DNA of 48,550 bases. Source: CAJKWP01 sp050943075 (GTDB taxonomy: Bacteria; Bacillota; Clostridia; Christensenellales; UBA1242). The stretch's first letter is position 1, and the number at the start of each line of letters is the position of its first letter. Below, piece by piece: positions 45,501 to 48,550 of the stretch. A model generated the notes under the pieces. The model made no database searches, was not told the DNA's origin, and was given only the letters and a program-made list of their open reading frames with translations. Both the position numbers and the translations under genes were made by a program. The stretch lies in assembly GCA_050943075.1 (NCBI GenBank), contig JBMNOM010000001.1, forward strand, positions 1-48,550, in the 5' to 3' direction.

Positions 45501-48414
45501 CAGGTTGATTTAAAGAGTTAATTATAAACGCGTCTTGTGGAATAATTTTAATAATTCCAGTTCCGCCAGTTTTTAATTCTGTGTTCAAGTTAATTAAACC
45601 AGTGTTTTCATCAATGCTTAAAATGTTTGAATTTGTGCCAGTGTCTGGCTCAAAGAAATATTTCAATTTTTTGTTAAATGCGTTTTGATTTCCAGCAGCA
45701 GCTGCAATGAAGAAACTTCTGTCTTCATTTTTGTTAACATTAAGATAAATTCCATTTTCCTCGTTAACATTATAAACTTCAACTGAAGAAACTTTAACCG
45801 CACTTCTAATTGTCATTTCAACTTTAAGAGTGATGACTTTGTTAAATTCACGAATTTGGAACAAAATTTGTCCGCCAGTGTATTTATCAATTACAGTTTC
45901 TGGGTCGGTTGATGTGCGCAAAGCAGTCACTAAATATTCGCCTTCTTTGCCTTCTTGTTTGTGAACAGAAACGTGAACATTTTTGTCGTTAATGCTTGTT
46001 GAAACTGCCAAATTGTTTGAAGTTTGCAAAATTTCGCTGTATGTTGCTGGTGTTTTTCCAAAGTTTACAGAAAGTTTTAATGTTGCTTGTGCATAAGCTT
46101 TGTTGTAAAAACCAACTGTTTCAAGTGAGTATAAATCAAGTGCGCCTGAACTGATTTCAAAGCTTGTCACAGGTTCATAAACTTCAACTAAGAAGAATTT
46201 AACAACACTTTCCTCTTGAGTTGTTGACCTTAATTCTTGATACATTCCATTTTCCGACATTTGGAAAACTTGGCCGCCAAAACTTGCCCTAACCAAAACT
46301 TTGCCAACTTTAAGCGCTGTGATTAATCCAAACGATTTTAAGTCGGTTGCTCTTATTACGCCTGTGTTATCAGCATATGAAACAAGTTCAATGTCTTCAT
46401 CTGCCAATTTAATATCATAGTCAATAAAACTAAATTCAACGTTATATGTGTTTTTTAATAAATTTGTTAAGAAACTCACGGTTGAGCCATTTTTAATTGC
46501 AAGTTTAAAGTCAATGCCTGGAAGTTTGTTGACAACATATTCACCAACAGAGGAAGATTGATTGCTAGCAACTGAAGAAATTTGAACATTTGCTTTGAAA
46601 GGCACAAGAGTGTGAACTTTCAAACTAATTGCTCTGCCATTACCAAAACTAATTCCCAAAATCGAGGTTGCAACTTCATTATTTGCTTTTGAAGAAACTT
46701 GAACAGAGTAAATTTTAAATTCGTCTGCAACTTCTTCTTCTCTTAATGTGTTTTTGTTAACAATAATGTTGTCGCCATTTGTAAAGCTGATGAAGTTTGC
46801 AACTTCTGCATCAGCAGGATAAACTTTGAAGTAAAGCCTTTGTGTTTCAACTTTGCTGCTGTCGAAATACGTGTTTGCATTTTCTGGGTTTTCAAAACCA
46901 ACAAACTCTGCTTGCGACACGCCTTTTTTCACACTAAAGTTAATAATTGCTTCTTTTTTGTTTTCGCCATTGTTATAGTATTTTGCGCCAAAACGTGTTT
47001 CAACAATAATTTGTGCATCAGAAACATTTTTGCTTGCGTTTGCAACAATGAAAATTTCTTGGTTTTCTTTAACTTCAAGTTCACCATCACTGTTTAATGC
47101 AAGCAAAACTAAACGGCTTGCAGATTGACGCACATAAATATTGATGTTGTTTTCATTTGGAGTTTCTGGTGAGTAATCTGTTGTTTTTAAGAAGAATGTT
47201 TTATATTCTTCCGCAACAGTGCTTGGAGAAATTCCAAACTTCAATGACAAACCTTCTTCAAGTGCATAGTTTGTGAAAAGTGTGTATGTTTGAGCATCCT
47301 CTGCCATTTGGTTGTTTATGTAAATGTTTTCAATTATGTCGTAAGACAAAATTTCAACACGGTTTTCTTCTGTGGAGTAAGAATAGTTGTAGCCGTCGTA
47401 AGATATTTTAAAATACAAACGTGAAAGCCCACTTTGTTTTGCAGCTTTCAAGTCAACACTTAAATATTTATCAGCTTTTTTGTAATTTGTGGAAACAACT
47501 TGAACAAAGTCTGTTGTAAGTGAACTATCTTCAAGAACATAACTAATTGTCACGTCTTTGTCAATGTTCAATTTGTCAAGTTGAATTTTAACAGTTTCAT
47601 TTGCAAAGCTTGAGCCAGGGCCAGTTGCAGGAGCATTTGTTGCCACGTAAACTCTTGCAAAATTGTTTTCTTCTTTTTGCAAAGTTTGTTCAAGTGAATT
47701 TGTTAATGTGTACATTTCTTTTGTGATTGGAGTTAAAATGTCAAAAGTAAGTGAAACAGAATTAACATCTTCTTGGTCGGACATTGCTTTAACAGAAATT
47801 GTTTTAATTGAAACTGGTGTGCCTTCAGCAACACGCAAAACGCCATTTTGCAAAGTGATGAATTCTGGCGCTGGATTGTTTTCAATTTCAAATGTCACAT
47901 TTTTTTGGTCTGTGTGTTCTGGAACAAATTCCACAAGGCTGTTATCAACGACAGTTTGTCCGCCACGCAAAACAAAGTTTTTGAAATTTGATTGTTTTGC
48001 AAGAATTTGTCTAACAGGTTCAATAACCTTAACTGTGAACATTGTTTTTTTGTTTATGTTTTGTTTTGAGGAAACAGTCACGTATGATGTGCCTTTTGTG
48101 ATGGCTTTAATTGTGAGTTCAGTTTTTCCATTTCCAAGGTAGGTTTGTTTGTAAATGGAGATGTTTTGATTTTCAACAGATATGTAAATATCAGACAAGA
48201 TATCTTCGCTTGCCCCTTTTGCCTGTATCACAACTTTTTCTAAATTGTTTTCTGTTTTTCCAAGAAAAATTTCAACTTCATTTTTTGAAGCTGTAAAAAC
48301 TAAATTTTTTGTTTGGTCGCCACACGCTGCCAAAATTCCGGAAAATAAAACCAATAAAGTCATTAACAAAGTTAAAACAACTTTTTTTGATTTATACATT
48401 TTTTCACTCACCAT
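30523..48414 (-). CDS. Very large Ig-like/GLUG-repeat surface lipoprotein (5,963 aa)
   Basis: Signal peptide with lipobox LAAC, Cys31. Ig-like beta segments fill about 40-1,000. A GLUG block runs from about 1,010 to 1,340 (GGLVGTNNATGKI, VGGIAAYNNGEI), then Ig-like sequence to about 2,170. From there beta-helix blocks dominate, opened by heads such as NPTQIHTAQEFLDI (2,180), SNPILIRNAKEFNDVF (2,640), IIYIRTAADFALM (3,275) and GNGTKEKPYLIYNLAELKTAL (4,680; no more than part shown is needed). Residues about 4,910-5,110 are a predicted helical, Tyr/Lys-rich insertion. Residues about 5,120-5,320 are polyglycine-rich (GGTGGDGGYGGDGGHG, GGNGGNGGDGGNGG). Short AGNG..G..GG motifs return near 5,835 and 5,900. 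No sorting motif ends it. The ATG at 48414 follows GGAGG by 4 nt; GTG 48411 is an equally spaced-friendly alternative. Function is unknown; a long lipid-anchored surface fibre is inferred. Confidence 0.85.
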   Translation of the reverse strand: MVSEKMYKSKKVVLTLLMTLLVLFSGILAACGDQTKNLVFTASKNEVEIFLGKTENNLEKVVIQAKGASEDILSDIYISVENQNISIYKQTYLGNGKTELTIKAITKGTSYVTVSSKQNINKKTMFTVKVIEPVRQILAKQSNFKNFVLRGGQTVVDNSLVEFVPEHTDQKNVTFEIENNPAPEFITLQNGVLRVAEGTPVSIKTISVKAMSDQEDVNSVSLTFDILTPITKEMYTLTNSLEQTLQKEENNFARVYVATNAPATGPGSSFANETVKIQLDKLNIDKDVTISYVLEDSSLTTDFVQVVSTNYKKADKYLSVDLKAAKQSGLSRLYFKISYDGYNYSYSTEENRVEILSYDIIENIYINNQMAEDAQTYTLFTNYALEEGLSLKFGISPSTVAEEYKTFFLKTTDYSPETPNENNINIYVRQSASRLVLLALNSDGELEVKENQEIFIVANASKNVSDAQIIVETRFGAKYYNNGENKKEAIINFSVKKGVSQAEFVGFENPENANTYFDSSKVETQRLYFKVYPADAEVANFISFTNGDNIIVNKNTLREEEVADEFKIYSVQVSSKANNEVATSILGISFGNGRAISLKVHTLVPFKANVQISSVASNQSSSVGEYVVNKLPGIDFKLAIKNGSTVSFLTNLLKNTYNVEFSFIDYDIKLADEDIELVSYADNTGVIRATDLKSFGLITALKVGKVLVRASFGGQVFQMSENGMYQELRSTTQEESVVKFFLVEVYEPVTSFEISSGALDLYSLETVGFYNKAYAQATLKLSVNFGKTPATYSEILQTSNNLAVSTSINDKNVHVSVHKQEGKEGEYLVTALRTSTDPETVIDKYTGGQILFQIREFNKVITLKVEMTIRSAVKVSSVEVYNVNEENGIYLNVNKNEDRSFFIAAAAGNQNAFNKKLKYFFEPDTGTNSNILSIDENTGLINLNTELKTGGTGIIKIIPQDAFIINSLNQPEIIQDNKVYKTFKIIVADGKSQSTSFRIESLEEIEDFTAHYTLKNDVVVPANWEAKDFSGGLYGKEEGTTEKHVINFTNNNLTPLKTTLFASLSQNAIVKDLIIVGEIEVANGGFVALTNSGTITGVIVDTFLKGGKYAPSKIQMISGGETIGGLVGTNNATGKILNSAFFGLINASTGFVGGIAAYNNGEINGAAVEFYRYENDNTDNEVYGGILTSNSIVGGISAVTSGVILNSYVYSYHNKTALSGVAVGAIAYNALSNARFEKVFARINGINALASVLLVSQYNGSVLAYTGTLSLNIKNSYILTYLPDQANSEIYSFINDNKQYYSNGLSLFNADRQTVIRFYSDRGVVISTSSPWAIGFENNGGYPYLKEIKNDEVDSQIIYDLGFINSENVLVSENKLNAIFFMYEPLSSVGLTTAESAQIKAWNTLGFQTLFGTSSKNIKVKIANGSNSASVNSNSLEMLKTGELTLDVFLKYDFSARKTVQVYIIHKINEVGLLYNGEALGLNPQITVKKGTTQVISTDVSVTRVVTDRLIEFKQNNNLKIVLEPINSAEDIVSSTNSSIFSIDTSKIDGLVNFRAYPLILDANETYNYILFSKLIKSFSIKTYTGAFSIETNIKDIVRIQPKDVITVNVEVLTDAPNELLDVKVFDQTSSLTFTFRGRTYAYEEMFVGDSKQLVLNLVRQTTEGDKTRNFYTLKLEIADEFKDYNFNGLKLSFEISPVEHPNVFGVFNVEIDSQVIEFVGVRSREFNYFYMTEGYVFKSEPTNLITPGKSALLSIDLFPAYAYYDSLEITSDVVDGNSVLLDLMKFENAKFFKATTGFRAVENGIAISKSSLQAMEQIAQSNLANLYIFASIPQNVKKDVVFTITIKAYDSNKEELFSTNYILSTQALQSAEIKINGKESEVVARGTSATLEVKVAADQTLDSLTISPNDGDSGAIITGIEFGGVTETVDNALNTKTYTISLYVSELARFISATSPTFRVVAKVKREIGNVQEVATSEVKVTVVDFLIDKESFRLKTDSFNTNVLNIYIGISKLLEFDFDTTEWRDYSATMPEFNEAVSALRAQVEKFRKYNYLYNVEPANSTLPYILNYHEGDTNSYVYKNFLNNLYYVNANGSTTKVLSANGQVIKSGIVDFDFIDDGASTPASSVSEGASAPNTLSVIGARTGQQKMRLLFTYKTPDGMVREFTYDFTINVTAYTDEDNPTQIHTAQEFLDIQNQDVSQDYILMENIELYNYVPFDTSKIKSFDGNNKVISIMSFDLMEEQEVSSLSLALFRNVTSSTTIKNVIVNYYHLNTITINTAKFKTINIAGFAIENNGIITNSHVLAYKMNNLMPNVANPTPGIYVLYATGTTGTSIPSNVTSNIAGFVLNNNGSGYITNSRVGGTEFKVVQNSYLQTITNPLQIFTLSAQGNINGFVGTNSGFIASSFTNNIEIQNATTVGRQTTTAGFAGTNTGKISLSYSKGAYNTRYPNEIRTTGSGISTSSVGAGFVFLNTGEISDSYSNIMIKDRAGNAGSYSAGFVYNNQGLIQRTFSSSVIENSKSTQMSFTGVDSHSNLLNTGTITNSYYYAPLNTTTGSGDTEELYDSGALRVDSLTNTELFYGFSFANANTKDGVWFMTTSKGIDLISANDIAISSRHVEGQGNANLVYADGYAYGSSSNPILIRNAKEFNDVFGLSKSTPIQQYFNLEQKAVFGNYRILANINLYDLTSSQGEDYKLSSSEMRLTNAAIVDGNNFTISNIELVSSVNNTQKFYGMFAYLEKNSIIKNLNIGLLGINASNITHVGAVAGAINNSKIVNINLFAQNNSQTALVLGQNIVGGIVGLVTGNSEIISLTTTNVSVTADFFNKTSFERQTYIRKENLALMNNQTLSYAGGIAGVVDIFTEDKLGQKFYFKDRVMSYSASANLKVFGMNQIRAATVGGVLGYSGLNTFLRDLSYEVVANTQTATQKIISYKYAAGGLVGELFGNLTQSKIEHTAVLQKTIENNIANYYNTNLTFTRGNETLFIEANADYEPLFVGGLVGQVFSGELSNSYAKVNVIGTNARFVGGLIGAIGDFKVDTEYRNLKPIGTVLIQELYHFGDLKSASSKEKIVGVQEEFAAGAGGAFGFVEFVAPSTFNDYEEVFIIIDGLNTITYLNKTQPTILGANNKIETKDIYDLYAYTYDTKAKQFIASINYSAHSVARTSDSPNSLISDLFMIPETYNGLLTPKIYTTNYFIKANENYYLQKSIIGGTQNDPKTITDKVVPLNEIRDVAVDAVQMDIIFRNNDWDENNWERKTGNLLPSIVFTVSSSIIYIRTAADFALMATYPDKTFIIIAGGPDSQNKIIDLSSLTDETFKQIQSFSGVLKGYTPENEELVGKPVPEYGFSGYALKEALIGIATNGAVFSDFVIQDSGYHNDIDIMKGSALLVEQSSVAIFKNIIINNSRIVTESRNAALLVGHAINSTFENLEVNYTTTKKIMMQYVTSQAVNKDANFYAGLITAKATSDIKTTFKNIKINVNNRNGINIDGSSITANDPSVSIVKNINVGGIIGAVVQGSVEFSRDTLGFTNRGPAAIIQNLFISLTGSSLESDYYTLKAGGLAGFVGNASIMLLEPAKEVATTVSFDFAAKFKAGDNNAASSASIGGLFGFAGGNVHTAFTENTKLNIKPSVAFQNQLPTQTENYSNVHIGGVVGNVKGLLKIDNVVVGKGEESDDLRSIPTSFDIRANQNNLYVGGIAGEANNTVTISSNLVGKLFNPKISNNSTNSGSAFVRFGGIIGSLNSSSNESNIFKNNTNQVVKIENSKQVDAGGLVGYLDVLDAKVNDLTPSYSLKTIDGRTTTDRTGNIVNTSFDIVRHDNSSINAGGLIGRIKVPTNVETSSSTIYSKQVLLEGNIAFGDINLIYQPLASVAETKSSYIGGLVGTSSNNTLVKNNKILTTLYTNRINEKVWLDAVAGNKTLSAANTEQGSNNYYSSQINLTTHSSLFLTSEKIFAENLTYEELLNEMGESLIRTILSAENSLFAVDGDGKLVKNGHKLNPYEINSSSEFSSTSLSARTLRKDFRTYFTLGDIQTFNQPAIKLGETSISNIAIIGNGKQIQLKNTEKRVFNEIDEKSFISGLNLTLDIEQNYVYPEGYSGYLYKYGQSVYSYPFTIYGALSAVNHGVIYASAVKGKEYVSQDFATYSNEFYAKLLITNTNLVGGIVGLNKGFIADSLTNIEINNITDVKTTSNTAINNNLFVEQDFADFIQINGSSFTIRPITSGFVGINEGDIKTSISSGYIKTPFGIAYSFGADNQNVAFLNNNNAGPSVRNSFAYTNAVNAFNKESETKALTSLNNVFGYSANDTNAYDIYATGVESKAGTAQKLITKQLFSMQPSVNTNFEFKVNYNFGYLTFGRNYNSSSFDYMRVLTSIDKDYLISNLGILKQKDDLLQISVNKNVYLTNDIIITDAMGRFDDGDTFSALDEQSSWNWNSMSLNKLKLFGNDFTISGFRVLSNQENQKTNNGFFSTINETEIHNLTLANGQVVMDNPDKFGTGVVGAFAGLATNSLIENSKNLGVSVVSNYYGYAGGIVGKLNGGSIKSTINTGNVIVRLINPSLSENDATINAGGIAATFLNVSSSNDIYGNENYGFVYSSHIENENAELLENNTYGIGYRPSQNSQAANYNHGLVRKEFVTENNEIVVDESVYTLFNKTLQDVKQTPSNRALPQDVTTLQGNGTKEKPYLIYNLAELKTALSRYRNEVTSTFSIILMNNIDISDYYNSSMVKMFIDSFDGIIYGNNKLLSYKFNSDTIKQFLINSVSADSTITNLNVLGTISKSYYYNSLFVNKNYGLLQNINVYGSIIKNGELLNEDVTDSKNNLSGLAINNFAKIKSVNNFAVITSNDGQNARYQDIESIIHRTNSISASKIGGIVAINNENAEIIDGNNFGALIAGNGGQGYGRDNALLDKLIQQSDIDTKTGGLYLTQEEKTFIKYFYTVVAYTDSEIYEVENEQYLGIGRTDANNDESEGLTTLENLGQTFINLYNEYVERFINNPSLLYKFKLITIVNGYYRFDSTELVRDIYKYFYNKGFYSSEAMNLYQTLLNNIYLKYKQKSIQLYKDPLPLDRLMIIWRYAALSDYIDELVADDGTTSYETVGIIGKKLYSISINSPTIVDGGGGLNAVDSPDTDYGLPGENGKDGLPGGNASIIGGVASKSISSESYVTGNNFGIIIGGHGGTGGDGGYGGDGGHGNREKASIEFFKFFDRLSELKNDRFHGGNGGNGGDGGNGGSSIIAHYIGIGNSKIAQSNAKSLIQPIAIAGLEGRGGYGGKGGIGGHGVLGKSLAELDFQNVNPWFALYDAVYSFGGHGGTGGNAGFNGNSYELLDVALELYSFDDISLQNSDLRKGKASYFTYKNLGNIKIIYQTALLFYNDYYTTPGGIGGSPYEIEKVTTVPNVGGSKVNVDANGNFIINDWSDLRRAIFINNTYQNDNVIYYLTRDFRFAKTPSGHAKPEDYAADVYEPLPSFYGTINGKISDTRNAKIIINGSYPSLSLLSGRGKIENLNIRLAIDNYSEKFDSINQILFNNKGTDNHQSGINFDAGSTISYNQTKDQYILINSDENGQAQLPSATNITFNFISSTFSSVNAQGLLLPDNNEIKTKAQFAEFVLLANLGSDKDFILDYDISIPVENMTENKTVINVFNGSLRSMTSKKITLQNSVDEEQSVLYKSFIFDNRGTITGIGFDGFFSLSGVAINNNGLIDNVRIGSASDVKTIIANDEIYGISVNNNGTISNVLNFYNLTSKSGNAAGIVGVNQRLITGAKNFGDIKAGKETQENDGIIIEATKGGDAAGIAIYNGSNDSSSPAYDENGNLLRGITKSENTGNITAGNGATGQPGGNAAGIVVYNFYTEDYVDEDGDPQINIYYGVLMSFESNRLNMGLISNTGEIIAGNGSNGENGGSAGLIIAVNSITIEGNTIEGYYNNEEAEDAFYNQGGTVVLGLPNGTLFTLTIIPIPEE

Positions 48415-48493
48415 ATTTCCTCCAAATGTAAACAAAAACTGTTCTGAAAAGGCATATTATATATAAATTTATTTTAGAGAATTTTTATAAATA

Positions 48494-48517
48494 TATACTC
48501 TCTATGTAGAGAGTATA
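48494..48517. promoter_or_regulatory. Perfect 11-2-11 palindrome, probable repressor operator
   Basis: TATACTCTCTA, centre TG, TAGAGAGTATA is a perfect 24-bp inverted repeat. On the minus strand its first six bases are the -10 of the giant-gene promoter, and the rest covers the start of transcription. This placement suits a dimeric repressor that blocks polymerase. Confidence 0.75.
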
Positions 48518-48540
48518 ATAAAAAGGCGCTTTCAAGTCAA
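48512..48540 (-). promoter_or_regulatory. Promoter of giant lipoprotein operon
   Basis: Minus strand: TTGACT (complement of 48535-48540), 17 bp, TATACT (complement of 48512-48517). The predicted start is near 48505, giving a leader of about 90 nt before ATG 48414. Confidence 0.75.
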
Positions 48541-48550
48541 ATTAAATAAA

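Noticed and set aside
47663..48142. A 159-residue plus-strand ORF opposite the giant gene, and many similar ones
   Set aside because: These frames are antisense shadows of the low-complexity giant genes. They have Ser/Thr/Phe-rich content and no start signals or family features.
48494..48517. Invertible promoter (phase variation) at the palindrome
   Set aside because: There is one compact palindrome, not two separated inverted repeats flanking the promoter, and no recombinase gene is visible.

Overview
The window is AT-rich chromosomal DNA from a low-GC Gram-positive bacterium of the Bacillota/Clostridia type, probably an uncultured gut-type lineage. Evidence is RpoB/RpoC of the Firmicutes kind, Shine-Dalgarno sites rich in GGAGG, TTG and GTG starts, a UgtP/MGDG-synthase-like glycolipid glycosyltransferase, a collagen-like GXT-repeat protein with a Cys-rich head, N-terminal lipoprotein signals, and many U-tailed hairpin terminators. 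TGA is a real stop here: mpg ends in TGA just before a terminator. There is no rRNA, CRISPR array, transposase or integrase.

Left part (1-12.5 kb) is a patchwork of small single-gene transcription units, most with their own promoter and hairpin terminator. In order: the 3' part of an HD-GYP cyclic-di-GMP phosphodiesterase; a Cys-rich collagen-like surface protein (minus); an FAD oxidoreductase-Rieske gene broken by one in-frame TAA; 3-methyladenine DNA glycosylase; a MerR-GyrI regulator (minus) with a 19-bp-spacer promoter; an intergenic stretch with orphan hairpins; tRNA-Thr(GGT) with a consensus promoter; a glycolipid glycosyltransferase (minus); a 23S rRNA m5U methyltransferase of the RlmD type; a membrane-anchored GLUG-repeat protein (minus); a TlyA-type rRNA methyltransferase (minus); and a divergent HipA/CtkA-like kinase-fold protein with no visible antitoxin.

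Middle part (12.7-20.2 kb) is an isolated rpoB-rpoC operon on the minus strand. It has its own TTGACA-17-TAAACT promoter, a leader that may contain an attenuator, and a terminator. The usual ribosomal-protein neighbours are absent on both sides. The rifampicin pocket of RpoB has several substitutions at drug-contact positions.

Right part (20.4-48.5 kb) is the most striking. Two giant lipoprotein genes of 5,963 and 3,357 codons run in tandem on the minus strand, 54 bp apart with no terminator between them. They probably form one transcript of about 28 kb driven by a promoter at the right edge, whose -10 and start region are covered by a perfect 11-2-11 bp palindrome. Both proteins alternate Ig-like beta-sandwich blocks with GLUG-type beta-helix blocks, and corresponding segments align, so they look like paralogs. 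The larger one has an extra C-terminal half that includes a helical insertion and a polyglycine-rich module. With the smaller GLUG protein at 8.9-10.4 kb, the window encodes three related exported repeat proteins, likely a cell-surface adhesion or envelope system of unknown function.
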